NCBI GenBank assembly: GCA_023433755.1
Contig: JAEYUA010000014.1
Coordinates: 1-11,661 of the forward strand
From: Bacteroidota bacterium
Lineage (GTDB): Bacteria > Bacteroidota > Bacteroidia > Chitinophagales > Chitinophagaceae
Length of the DNA: 11,661 bases
Direction of reading: 5' to 3'
The notes under the pieces: generated by a model
Told to the model about the DNA's origin: nothing
Seen by the model: the letters and a program-made list of their open reading frames with translations, nothing else
The model's database searches: none
Shown: one piece after another, positions 1-6,556 of the stretch
Numbering within the stretch: position 1 is the first letter of the stretch
Layout: each line of letters begins with the position of its first letter
Position numbers and translations under genes: made by a program

Positions 1-395
1 ACAGGGCCACGGGATCCGGGCCTGCCAATGAAAATATGGGCAAGCCTGATTTCTTTTTGTGAACGCTGAAAGGCTTCTTCCACCAGTTGGTCAACCGCTT
101 TGCGGTCCTGCAAAAAAGAAGGAAGAACCTGCTGCCTCAGGTTGCTGAGGTCTGCGATCATGGAGGGCAGGGTATCATAACCCCTTTCCTTTGCTTCTTT
201 GATCTTGAGTCTTGATGTAATGTAGAGGTCAATATATTCCCGGAAAGCCGCTTCGGTTCTTGCACCTGTATTGTTCTTTTCCCAGGCCTTCATCAATTCC
301 TGTTTCGTAACGGAATCTTCTCCATAATAAAAGATGGTTTGTGCTGAGAGTGTAAATGATGTCAGCACCAGGAAAGCAGTAGCCAGTTTTTTCAT
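1..395 (-). CDS. PpiC/SurA-type peptidyl-prolyl isomerase, N-terminal part
   Basis: Partial gene: the ATG is at 395-393 and the reading frame is open to the left edge, giving 131 complete codons. The product starts MKKLATAFLVLTSFTLSA followed by QT, a clear type I signal peptide probably cut after residue 18, so the protein is exported to the periplasm. The early segment (FYYGEDSVTKQELMKAWEKN) resembles the start of the long Bacteroidota PpiC proteins. A charged helical region of about 80 residues follows, as in the SurA N-domain chaperone region. The last visible residues, IRLAHIFIGRPG, match the opening strand of a parvulin domain (family pattern: R-A-x-H-I-L). Parvulins catalyse cis-trans isomerisation of prolyl bonds and help outer-membrane proteins fold. 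The gene begins 5 bp after the stop of the TlpA-like gene and is almost certainly co-transcribed with it. The catalytic part of the parvulin domain lies outside the window, so activity cannot be judged. Confidence 0.75.
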   Translation of the reverse strand, partial: MKKLATAFLVLTSFTLSAQTIFYYGEDSVTKQELMKAWEKNNTGARTEAAFREYIDLYITSRLKIKEAKERGYDTLPSMIADLSNLRQQVLPSFLQDRKAVDQLVEEAFQRSQKEIRLAHIFIGRPGSRGP

Positions 396-400
396 AGTTA

Positions 401-1816
401 CTATTGGTTTTTCATGTGCCCCAGTATCTCGTCGATCTGGGTCACTGTGAGTTTTTTACCAATGATATTTTTATTTCGGTCAAGGAGATACAAAGTAGGA
501 AAACTTTGAACGTCGTACAACTGGGAGTAGCCGGGTATGCCCGCATTCACCCTGGCCTGGTCTTCTGATTTGGAATAATACACATGGGTCCATTCATTCA
601 GTTGATGATCTCTGATGAAGGAATGCCAGTCCTGTTTCTTTCCCTCTGTTTCCCTGGCGAGTCCAAAAAGTTTTAGTCCCATAGCTTTCCATTTCGCATG
701 ATAGGCACTATCAAGCTGCGGTATCACTTCCTTGCAATGGCCGCAGGTAGGATCCCAGATGGCCACCACTAAATAATTGGCATTGATGGAATAGAGACTG
801 GTTTGTTTACCCGCTGTATCCGTAAGCTCAATGTCTGCCGCGGGTTTTCCTGTGATATTGGCCATGAGGCTGTAGGCCCTGTCGGTGATGGTTTTTCTGC
901 CGGCTTCATTCAGCCAGGGATAGTTTTTATTGGCGAAATATTTTTCAAAGAGGTGAACAAATACCGCATCCTCCCACATGTATTTCATGTTGAGATAACG
1001 GTTGATGAATTTCACCAGTAAAAATCTTTCCATATCCTCGCTGGCACCCGCGAAGGCCATCATGTAATCAATTTCCTTGATTACAGAATCGGCTGAAGGA
1101 TAAACCAGTTGTTCAAAATATTTATCGATCCTGCTTTCAAAAAAAGGCGTGCGGGCAAGGCGGTCGTCATAAAAATTCACACCATCCCAGTAATGTGTTT
1201 TGAAATAGCGGTAAGCAAAAAGAGAATCCGTTTTCATCCTGGGATCATCCTGCGGCACTTCAGGTTCTTTCATGGCATGCAGCAAAGCGGAAAGTAATCC
1301 ACCAGGATCTTTTGTCATGATATCATTCCGGTACTTACTGATTGCCTTTTTCGCTTCATCCACCTGTCCATAAACGCTGAGTCCATCATCGGGGGTGGAG
1401 ACAGGGAGTTTATTGAGTGAATCAATTTTTTTGCCCTGGGCCGACATATACTGCTGGTAGGCTTTGAAGGCTGTGTTATCAGGTGAATTGATAAAGCGGA
1501 TATCACGTATCCTGCCGGTATCAGCAATAATCGAAAAGCGCTGGTTTTTGTCGATCAGGATCTCGAAATTATGAGAGCGGTCGGGGTAACCCACCAGGTA
1601 AATTCCTCCGCCCAGCTTTTTATTACCCTTGAAAACTGCTTCGCTTTTATCGTTAAGCAGGGCTGAATCCACAATTGGCAGTTGTTTGCCATAATAATGT
1701 CCCAGGTAAACGTACTGGTTCTTGAAAGGCTTGAGTGTAACCTTGATCTCATAGCCTTCCTGCGCAAAAACGGCAAAAGAAAGCAGAGTGCACAAAAGGG
1801 AAGTGGCAATTTTCAT
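401..1816 (-). CDS. Secreted TlpA-like thiol-disulfide oxidoreductase with long N-terminal domain
   Basis: Codes for 471 residues from the ATG at 1816-1814. An in-frame ATG at 1900 would add 28 residues and place the signal sequence internally, so it is not used. Residues 1-18 (MKIATSLLCTLLSFAVFA) form a signal peptide; Cys9 lacks a proper lipobox, so cleavage by signal peptidase I is favoured. Residues about 20-110 are beta-rich and resemble the DUF4369-type domain that precedes thioredoxin folds in Bacteroidota. Residues 111-320 are mainly helical (compare DUF5106). The thioredoxin-like domain covers about 322-471, with the redox motif C358-G-H-C361 in the context WDPTCGHC and a cis-proline at P440 (SFPTLYLLD). 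The predicted role is disulfide exchange in the periplasm. The promoter-like box lies 5 nt upstream of the start, and the ppiC-type gene follows after 5 bp, supporting a two-gene envelope-folding unit. Domain names are from memory; the redoxin call is firm, the substrate unknown. Confidence 0.88.
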   Translation of the reverse strand: MKIATSLLCTLLSFAVFAQEGYEIKVTLKPFKNQYVYLGHYYGKQLPIVDSALLNDKSEAVFKGNKKLGGGIYLVGYPDRSHNFEILIDKNQRFSIIADTGRIRDIRFINSPDNTAFKAYQQYMSAQGKKIDSLNKLPVSTPDDGLSVYGQVDEAKKAISKYRNDIMTKDPGGLLSALLHAMKEPEVPQDDPRMKTDSLFAYRYFKTHYWDGVNFYDDRLARTPFFESRIDKYFEQLVYPSADSVIKEIDYMMAFAGASEDMERFLLVKFINRYLNMKYMWEDAVFVHLFEKYFANKNYPWLNEAGRKTITDRAYSLMANITGKPAADIELTDTAGKQTSLYSINANYLVVAIWDPTCGHCKEVIPQLDSAYHAKWKAMGLKLFGLARETEGKKQDWHSFIRDHQLNEWTHVYYSKSEDQARVNAGIPGYSQLYDVQSFPTLYLLDRNKNIIGKKLTVTQIDEILGHMKNQ

Positions 1817-1821
1817 GTTCG

Positions 1822-1829
1822 TAAAAATA
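1822..1829 (-). promoter_or_regulatory. Bacteroidota-type -7 box for the tlpA-like/ppiC unit
   Basis: Reading the minus strand, TATTTTTA lies 5 nt before the ATG at 1816. It matches the Bacteroidota -7 consensus TAnnTTTG at all but the last base. No convincing TTG-type -33 element is seen at the usual spacing. If it is a promoter, transcription would begin at or almost at the start codon. Confidence 0.45.
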
Positions 1830-1895
1830 CAGGAAAGGCTTTTGAACGTCCAGCAGACCCGGAAGTTTAAGATTCTTTTAGGCGGATAGGGCGGT

Positions 1896-1923
1896 GCCAA
1901 AGGTCAATGGCCACTAGCCAGCC
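1896..1923 (+). repeat. Degenerate GCCAATG-class heptad array
   Basis: Four consecutive 7-nt units are GCCAAAG, GTCAATG, GCCACTA and GCCAGCC. They resemble the much cleaner GCCAATG/GCCAATA units at 8061-8092 and the inverted units at 9938-9965. The array lies between the divergent tlpA-like gene and rlmD, upstream of the rlmD -7 box. Because it is short and diverged, membership of the family is only suggestive. Confidence 0.35.
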
Positions 1924-1936
1924 GGGTGGAATCCTT

Positions 1937-1944
1937 TATTTTTA
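1937..1944 (+). promoter_or_regulatory. Bacteroidota-type -7 box for the rlmD operon
   Basis: TATTTTTA lies 4 nt before the GTG start at 1949. It matches the -7 consensus TAnnTTTG except at the last base and has the same layout as the box upstream of cysS. No clear -33 TTG was found at 18-20 bp spacing. The box sits inside the reading frame of the alternative ATG at 1907, which argues for the GTG start. Confidence 0.45.
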
Positions 1945-1948
1945 CCGG

Positions 1949-3355
1949 GTGAGGAGAAAAAAGAATATTGTACTGGATGAAGTACTGGTTGAAAATTACG
2001 CCGCCGAGGGAAAATCCCTGGCGCGCCGCGATGGAAAGGTGGTCTTTATTGAGAATGTGGTGCCGGGCGACCTGGTGGATGTGCGCCTGTCCAAAAATAA
2101 AAAGGACTGGGCCGAGGGGTACCCGGTCAAATTTCATGCTTATTCCAAGGAAAGGGTCATCCCGTTCTGCCAGCATTTTGGGGTTTGTGGCGGGTGCCAG
2201 TGGCAAATGCTGCCATACGAAAAACAATTGCTGTACAAGCACCAGCAGGTGATCGATAACCTCACCAGGATCGGGAAGGTTAAGCTGCCCGAGATCCTGC
2301 CTATTGCCGGTGCTACGGAAGACCGTTTTTACCGCAATAAGCTTGAATATACTTTCAGCACGATGGAATTTCTGCCGCATGGCAGTTTTGATAAAGATGA
2401 CAGGGAGCGCAACCAGCGCAATGTGCTGGGATTTCATGCAAAGGGTTTTTTTGACAAGATCGTAAACATAGAAAAATGCTGGCTGCAACCCGAGCCCACC
2501 AATGAGGTAAGGAATGCACTCAGGGCCTTTGCCTGGGAAAATGATTTGAGTTTTTATGACTACCGGGCCCATAGAGGATTGCTTCGTAACCTGCAGATGC
2601 GCATCTGCACCACCGGTGAAGTGATGGCCAACGTGGTATTTGGAGAAGATGATGAGAAAGGAAGAAGTTTGGTGCTTGAATACCTGCGCGATCAATTCCC
2701 GTCACTAACTACGATCGTATATACCATCAACCTGAAAAAGAATGATTCCATTTTTGACCTCGAACCTGTTACCTATACCGGCAAAGGTTATGTAGTGGAG
2801 AAACTGGAAGATTATAGTTTCAAGATCGGGCCGAAATCTTTTTTCCAGACCAATACTAAACAGGGCGAAAAATTATACAGCATCACCCGTGATTTTGCAG
2901 AACTTGACGGTTCGCAAACGCTATATGACCTCTATTGCGGTACGGGCAGCATCGGCATCTTCTGCAGCGCCAGGGCTAAAAAGATCGTGGGTGTGGAATT
3001 GATCGCCGAAGCTATAGCCGATGCCCGGGAAAACGCAGCCATGAACCAGATCGGGCACAGCCATTTTACTACAGGAGATGTGATCGATATTTGTGATGAT
3101 GCCTTTTTTGCGGAGCATGGGCATCCTGACGTGATCATTACTGATCCCCCGCGTGCTGGCATGCACGAAAAATTAACGAGGAAGATCCTTGATATCAATG
3201 CGCCGCTGGTGGTTTATGTGAGTTGCAACCCTGCCACGCAGGCAAGGGACCTGGCCATTCTGGATGAAAAATATGAAGTAACCAGGGTGCAGCCGGTGGA
3301 TATGTTCCCGCACACGCATCATATTGAAAATGTTGTACAGTTAAAACGTAAATGA
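1949..3355 (+). CDS. rlmD: 23S rRNA (uracil-C5)-methyltransferase RlmD/RumA
   Basis: Transfers a methyl group from S-adenosylmethionine to C5 of a uridine in 23S rRNA (position 1939 in the E. coli enzyme). The start chosen is GTG at 1949, giving 468 residues beginning MRRKKNIVLDEV. The ATG at 1907 would add 14 residues without family character and span the promoter box. Residues 1-60 form a TRAM RNA-binding domain. C74, C80, C83 (pattern C-x5-C-x2-C) and C177 are the expected ligands of the [4Fe-4S] cluster. The methyltransferase domain shows the SAM loop DLYCGTGSIG (about 327-336), DPPRAG (399-404), the catalytic nucleophile C426 in VSCNP and the general base E460 in HHIENVV. All key residues are present and length is normal. 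It is the first gene of an apparent operon with two rhomboids; the next gene starts 7 bp after its stop. Whether it also modifies a second uridine, as RlmCD of Firmicutes does, cannot be told. Confidence 0.95.
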   Translation: MRRKKNIVLDEVLVENYAAEGKSLARRDGKVVFIENVVPGDLVDVRLSKNKKDWAEGYPVKFHAYSKERVIPFCQHFGVCGGCQWQMLPYEKQLLYKHQQVIDNLTRIGKVKLPEILPIAGATEDRFYRNKLEYTFSTMEFLPHGSFDKDDRERNQRNVLGFHAKGFFDKIVNIEKCWLQPEPTNEVRNALRAFAWENDLSFYDYRAHRGLLRNLQMRICTTGEVMANVVFGEDDEKGRSLVLEYLRDQFPSLTTIVYTINLKKNDSIFDLEPVTYTGKGYVVEKLEDYSFKIGPKSFFQTNTKQGEKLYSITRDFAELDGSQTLYDLYCGTGSIGIFCSARAKKIVGVELIAEAIADARENAAMNQIGHSHFTTGDVIDICDDAFFAEHGHPDVIITDPPRAGMHEKLTRKILDINAPLVVYVSCNPATQARDLAILDEKYEVTRVQPVDMFPHTHHIENVVQLKRK

Positions 3356-3362
3356 AAAAAAG

Positions 3363-4004
3363 ATGAGCGATTTCAGGTACTACAGGCCAAACAGTTTTCC
3401 TCCCCTTGTAAAAAATCTGATCATTATTAATGTATTGGTATGGGTGGCCCAGATCATTTTTCAAAAGAATAATCTTACAGGCATCCTGGCACTCTATCCC
3501 ATACAGCATCCCTATTTTGAACCCTACCAGATTGCCACCCATATGTTTGCCCATTCGGCGGTGGGCCCTGGCGGACAAATCGTATTCTTTCATATTCTCT
3601 TCAATATGTTTGGCCTTTATATGTTCGGAAGGGTCCTTGAAAATGTATGGGGCCCCAAACGTTTCCTGATTTTTTACCTGGCCTGCGGGGTGGGGGCAGC
3701 CGTGGCGCACCTGGCCGTGCAATATTTCACAGGCAATATGGCGGCTGCGGTAGGCGCTTCGGGAGCGGTAATGGGCATTTTCGCTGCATTTGCATACCTT
3801 TTTCCAAATACCGAACTTTACATCATGTTCATCCCCGTACCTATCAAGGCCAAATTCGCCGTGATAGGCCTGGCGGCCATTGATATTTTTGGGGGAGTTT
3901 CTGGGGGTACCGGCGTAGCCCATTTTGCCCACCTGGGCGGGGCACTCACAGGTTTTATACTGGTACTTATCTGGAATAAAACCAACCGGAAAAGGTTTTA
4001 TTAA
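3363..4004 (+). CDS. Rhomboid-family intramembrane serine protease (first copy)
   Basis: A 213-residue polytopic inner-membrane protein with about six hydrophobic segments (near 17-34, 72-93, 100-122, 127-147, 152-175 and 183-203). Rhomboid hallmarks are all visible: H77-x3-N81 in segment 2 (HILFNMFG), the nucleophile S133 in G-A-S-G, and the general base H190 in AHLGG, with an additional His at 187. It should therefore be catalytically competent and cleave transmembrane helices of unknown substrates. This is the minimal six-helix form with almost no extramembrane domain. The ATG lies 7 bp after the rlmD stop, with an A-rich leader and no Shine-Dalgarno, so it is translated from the rlmD transcript. 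The second rhomboid gene follows after 35 bp. The two are not recent duplicates: apart from the motifs the sequences differ strongly. Confidence 0.92.
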   Translation: MSDFRYYRPNSFPPLVKNLIIINVLVWVAQIIFQKNNLTGILALYPIQHPYFEPYQIATHMFAHSAVGPGGQIVFFHILFNMFGLYMFGRVLENVWGPKRFLIFYLACGVGAAVAHLAVQYFTGNMAAAVGASGAVMGIFAAFAYLFPNTELYIMFIPVPIKAKFAVIGLAAIDIFGGVSGGTGVAHFAHLGGALTGFILVLIWNKTNRKRFY

Positions 4005-4039
4005 CGTGGCAGATAAATTGCAGCTTTTGAATTAACACC

Positions 4040-4975
4040 ATGAGTTATTTTCAGCAACAGAACAGGCATAAGCTTACAATAGGCCACGATGGCAATGCAC
4101 TTACCATGCTGATCGCCATCAACCTGATTGTATTCGTGATCCTGGCTTTCATCAAGGTGGTCTATTATTTCAGTGAGGCCGACCAGGGCCTGGCGGTGTT
4201 TTACAGAGGCTTTTTTGAATGGGTTACACTGCCGGCCGACTGGAACATTTTTCTTACACGTCCCTGGACCATTCTCTCACACATGTTCGTTCACGATACC
4301 CAGAGCATCTGGCATATCGTGGGTAACCTGATCTGGCTATGGGTGTTTGGATATATTCTGCAGGATCTTTCCGGCAACCGCTCCATCTTCCCTGTATTTC
4401 TTTATGGTGCTATTGCGGGAGCCATTGCGTATATGGTGGCCTTCAATGTAATCCCGCCGTTGAAAGAACAACTGCCGCTGGCCAGGGCCTTTGGTGCTTC
4501 AGCCGGTATCATGGCTATTGCCATTGCCACTACCACGCTGGCGCCCAATTACAGGCTTTTCCAGATGCTGAACGGTGGAATTCCCATCTGGGTAATCACC
4601 GTGATCTACCTGGTGCTTGACCTGGCCATGATCCCCGAGGGAAATGCAGGTGGCCACATTGCTCATATTGCAGGTGGTATCATGGGATTTGTTTTTATGA
4701 GCATGATGAAGAAAGGCCATGACTGGGGTCTTTGGATGAATAATGTTTACGACTGGACCACCAACCTGTTCGATCCCGAAAAACCCAAAAAGGGAAAGGT
4801 GGTGAAATCACAGTTGTTCTATAAATCAAAAGTGAAGCCTTACACGAAAACTGCACTCATCACCCAGCAGAAGATCGATGAGCTGCTCGATAAGATCAAC
4901 CAGAAAGGATATCATTCCCTCACCGATGATGAAAAGGAAATTTTGAAGAGAGCCAGCCAGGAGGATATGTTGTGA
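4040..4975 (+). CDS. Rhomboid-family intramembrane serine protease with cytosolic C-terminal tail (second copy)
   Basis: A 311-residue membrane protein. The rhomboid core (about residues 20-222) has H92-x3-N96 (HIVGN), the nucleophile S154 in G-A-S-A-G, and the general base H209 in AHIAGG preceded by H206. The second glycine of the usual GxSG reads as A155-G156, a tolerated variation, so activity is likely but less certain than for the upstream copy. Residues 55-85 form an extended loop before the H-x3-N helix. After the last membrane segment comes a basic linker (about 240-270), then a short helical domain (about 274-308; QQKIDELLDKINQKGYHSL, DDEKEIL). This tail recurs on Bacteroidota rhomboids, and I recall it as DUF6576. 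It is the last gene of the rlmD operon; a long repeat-rich hairpin begins 4 nt after its stop. TAAATTG at 4014-4020 could be a weak internal promoter. Confidence 0.9.
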   Translation: MSYFQQQNRHKLTIGHDGNALTMLIAINLIVFVILAFIKVVYYFSEADQGLAVFYRGFFEWVTLPADWNIFLTRPWTILSHMFVHDTQSIWHIVGNLIWLWVFGYILQDLSGNRSIFPVFLYGAIAGAIAYMVAFNVIPPLKEQLPLARAFGASAGIMAIAIATTTLAPNYRLFQMLNGGIPIWVITVIYLVLDLAMIPEGNAGGHIAHIAGGIMGFVFMSMMKKGHDWGLWMNNVYDWTTNLFDPEKPKKGKVVKSQLFYKSKVKPYTKTALITQQKIDELLDKINQKGYHSLTDDEKEILKRASQEDML

Positions 4976-4979
4976 GAGC

Positions 4980-5084
4980 AGTCGGAAGTCGGTAGTCGGA
5001 AGTCGGTAGTCGGAAGTCAAAAGTCAAAAGTCAAAAGTCAAAAGTCGAAAGTTCAAAGTCAGTAGTCTGAAGGTCAAAGTTCAA
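4980..5084 (+). repeat. Heptanucleotide tandem array, left arm
   Basis: Fifteen consecutive 7-nt units run without a phase break from 4980 to 5084. They are five alternating AGTCGGA/AGTCGGT units, four AGTCAAA, one AGTCGAA, then degenerate units (AGTTCAA, AGTCAGT, AGTCTGA, AGGTCAA, AGTTCAA). The array begins 4 nt after the stop codon of the second rhomboid gene. Much of it is complementary to the right arm at 5158-5230, including an exact 17-nt inverted match (5047-5063 with 5158-5174), so the transcript could form a long imperfect hairpin. The remaining loop (5085-5153) shows no gene or clear motif. Since seven is not a multiple of three, the array is not a protein repeat. A role as terminator or 3'-end stabiliser of the rlmD operon is inferred. 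Confidence 0.85.
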
Positions 5085-5157
5085 GGTTGGTGAACTGTAG
5101 AAGTTAAGAGTTGATCTGACATGTCTGAGTAAATAGTGACAATCAGTTCTTTAGTCC

Positions 5158-5230
5158 ACTGACTTTGAACTTTCAACTTTGAACTACCGACTACCGACTA
5201 CCGACTACTGACTACCGACTACCGACTTCT
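5158..5230 (-). repeat. Heptanucleotide tandem array, right (inverted) arm
   Basis: From 5162 the plus strand reads ACTTTGA, ACTTTCA, ACTTTGA, then six units of ACTACCG or ACTACTG, ending in ACTTCT: nine full units in strict 7-nt phase. Read on the minus strand they are the same kind of unit as the left arm (CGGTAGT, TCAAAGT). The 25 nt at 5161-5185 recur exactly, in the same orientation, at 10011-10035 upstream of the GH3 gene. The arm ends about 25 bp before the promoter box of the next gene. Confidence 0.85.
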
Positions 5231-5255
5231 ATCTTCCTCACATTGCAATTCGTTT

Positions 5256-5263
5256 TATTTTTA
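5256..5263 (+). promoter_or_regulatory. Bacteroidota-type -7 box for the membrane-anchored EEP gene
   Basis: TATTTTTA, one mismatch to TAnnTTTG, lies 26 nt upstream of the ATG at 5290 in the first non-repetitive DNA after the heptad array. No TTG was seen at a proper -33 spacing. The A/T-rich leader just before the start fits Bacteroidota translation initiation without Shine-Dalgarno pairing. Confidence 0.4.
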
Positions 5264-5289
5264 AGCATCTTTAGAGGTGTAATTAAACA

Positions 5290-6402
5290 ATGAAGTACAG
5301 GCGCATTACAAGGATCATATTTCTCACCATCAATATCGTTGCGGCTGTTGTATTTCTCCTGTCCTGCCTGGCGCCCTACCTCGATCCAAGGAAGTGGTGG
5401 ATCGTTTCCATGATAGGCCTGGGTTTCGCATTCATCATCGTTACCCTCATGGCTTTTGTTTTTTTCTGGCTCGTTTTCAAACCGAAATATATTTTTATTT
5501 CCCTGGTGCCCATGCTCATTGGCTGGAAGAGCATTTCAGTTTTTTTCGCTTTTCATATTCCTGATAAATTCGATTACAACAAGTCAGAAAATGCCGTGCG
5601 CATTGTGCAATGGAATGTGGCCCGTTTCAAAGAATGGAAAAGAAATAATAATAAAGGCAGCCAGACCCGCCTCAAGATGATGGACCTGATCAAGGAACAG
5701 AAGGCTGATGTATTGTGCATGCAGGAATTTTTTACCTCCACCGACAGCATCTATTACAACAACCTCAATCACGTGATGAAGGAACTGGGTTATCCCTATT
5801 TCTATTACTCCTGGGATGATGACGGTCACCTGCAGTGGAACGGCCAGGTCATTTTTTCACGTTTTCCGTTTGTGGACACGGGCATGATCCGCTTTCCCAG
5901 GCCATCAATACCGGAAGCATTGATCTATGCTGATATTGTTGTTAACAACGATACACTGCGCATTTACACGACACATCTTCAATCGGTCCGCTTCCGGCAG
6001 GAAGATTTCGAGAACATCGAAAAGATCAAAAATACCGATGACGGCATGGTGCAGAAATCAAGAGGCATTTTTTCCAAACTCAAATATGGGCTTTTGCACC
6101 GCTCCATCCAGGCGGATATCTTGAAGGAAGAGATCAGCCGTTCGCCGCATCCTTATGTGCTTACCGGCGATTTTAATGATGTGCCCAACAGTTATACATA
6201 TTTCACCGTGAAAGGGAGGGAACTGAAAGATGCCTTCCTCACAACAGGCTTTGGTGTGGGCAAAACCTTCAGTGATATCGCACCAACCCTGCGCATTGAC
6301 TATATGTTCGTAACAAAGGATGTTGGCATCAGGCAGTTCAACCGCGTGGTGCGTAATTATTCTGACCATTATATGCTGGTGGGGGATTTTGTGTTGCAGT
6401 AA
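5290..6402 (+). CDS. Membrane-anchored endonuclease/exonuclease/phosphatase (EEP) family protein
   Basis: A 370-residue protein with two parts. Residues 1-90 hold three hydrophobic helices (about 7-30, 36-60, 66-90). Residues 103-370 hold an EEP (DNase I-like) fold. Metal and catalytic positions are visible in order: N109 (QWNVARF), E146 (CMQEFF, metal ligand), H229 (TTHLQS), D294 and N296 (TGDFNDVP), D337 (RIDYMF) and the H360 general acid-base in YSDHY. Everything needed for phosphodiester or phosphomonoester hydrolysis is present. The fold alone does not say whether the substrate is nucleic acid, a phospholipid or a sugar phosphate. With three helices the catalytic domain should lie on the opposite side of the membrane from the N-terminus, probably the periplasm. 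The gene appears monocistronic: repeat-rich spacers lie on both sides, and a promoter box sits 26 nt upstream. Confidence 0.88.
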   Translation: MKYRRITRIIFLTINIVAAVVFLLSCLAPYLDPRKWWIVSMIGLGFAFIIVTLMAFVFFWLVFKPKYIFISLVPMLIGWKSISVFFAFHIPDKFDYNKSENAVRIVQWNVARFKEWKRNNNKGSQTRLKMMDLIKEQKADVLCMQEFFTSTDSIYYNNLNHVMKELGYPYFYYSWDDDGHLQWNGQVIFSRFPFVDTGMIRFPRPSIPEALIYADIVVNNDTLRIYTTHLQSVRFRQEDFENIEKIKNTDDGMVQKSRGIFSKLKYGLLHRSIQADILKEEISRSPHPYVLTGDFNDVPNSYTYFTVKGRELKDAFLTTGFGVGKTFSDIAPTLRIDYMFVTKDVGIRQFNRVVRNYSDHYMLVGDFVLQ

Positions 6403-6409
6403 ATGTCAG

Positions 6410-6540
6410 AATCAGGATTTTCAGGATGAGAAGGATTTTCAGGATGTGCAGGATGATTTTATCCGGATTAATAGTAAAACCCAGAATTGGGTTAACTAAT
6501 CCTGCTAATCCTTAAATCCTGAAAATCCTGATCAATCCTG
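6410..6540 (+). repeat. Nine-nucleotide tandem array with inverted arms
   Basis: The left arm has AGGAT at 6414, 6423, 6432, 6441 and 6450, an exact 9-nt period with units such as AGGATTTTC. The right arm has the inverse ATCCT at 6499, 6508, 6516, 6525 and 6535, a nearly 9-nt period. The 17 nt at 6411-6427 (ATCAGGATTTTCAGGAT) pair exactly with 6516-6532, giving a long stem. Within the loop, 6478-6493 forms a small 6-bp hairpin (AACCCA, loop GAAT, TGGGTT). The array starts 8 nt after the stop of the EEP gene and ends just before the cysS promoter box, so a terminator or 3'-end role for the upstream transcript is the simplest reading. Confidence 0.8.
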
Positions 6541-6543
6541 GTC

Positions 6544-6551
6544 TATTTTTG
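6544..6551 (+). promoter_or_regulatory. Bacteroidota-type -7 box for cysS
   Basis: TATTTTTG is a perfect match to the -7 consensus TAnnTTTG and ends 5 nt before the ATG of cysS. At the usual distance between this box and the transcription start, the message would begin at or next to the A of the ATG. No clear -33 TTG is present; that position is occupied by the repeat arm. Confidence 0.6.
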
Positions 6552-6556
6552 CACCT

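Noticed and set aside
1817..1900. Upstream ATG at 1900 for the TlpA-like gene
   Set aside because: It would put 28 residues before a clear signal peptide and make the -7 box part of the coding region.
1907..1948. ATG at 1907 as the rlmD start
   Set aside because: The added residues lack TRAM-domain character and are encoded by the degenerate repeat and the promoter box; the GTG at 1949 fits the family N-terminus.
1904..2695. Long minus-strand open frame opposite rlmD
   Set aside because: It lies wholly antisense to an rlmD frame that has every catalytic and iron-sulfur residue; its translation resembles no family.
3195..3932. 245-codon minus-strand open frame opposite rlmD and the first rhomboid
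   Set aside because: It is antisense to two well-supported genes, has low-complexity His/Pro-rich content and no recognisable motif.
4980..5230. CRISPR-like array
   Set aside because: The repeat unit is only 7 nt and directly tandem with no unique spacers, the arms are inverted with respect to each other, and no cas genes are near.
4980..5230. Insertion-sequence remnant explaining the inverted repeats
   Set aside because: No transposase fragment lies between the arms, no flanking target duplication is visible, and the arms are tandem heptads rather than IS-type terminal repeats.
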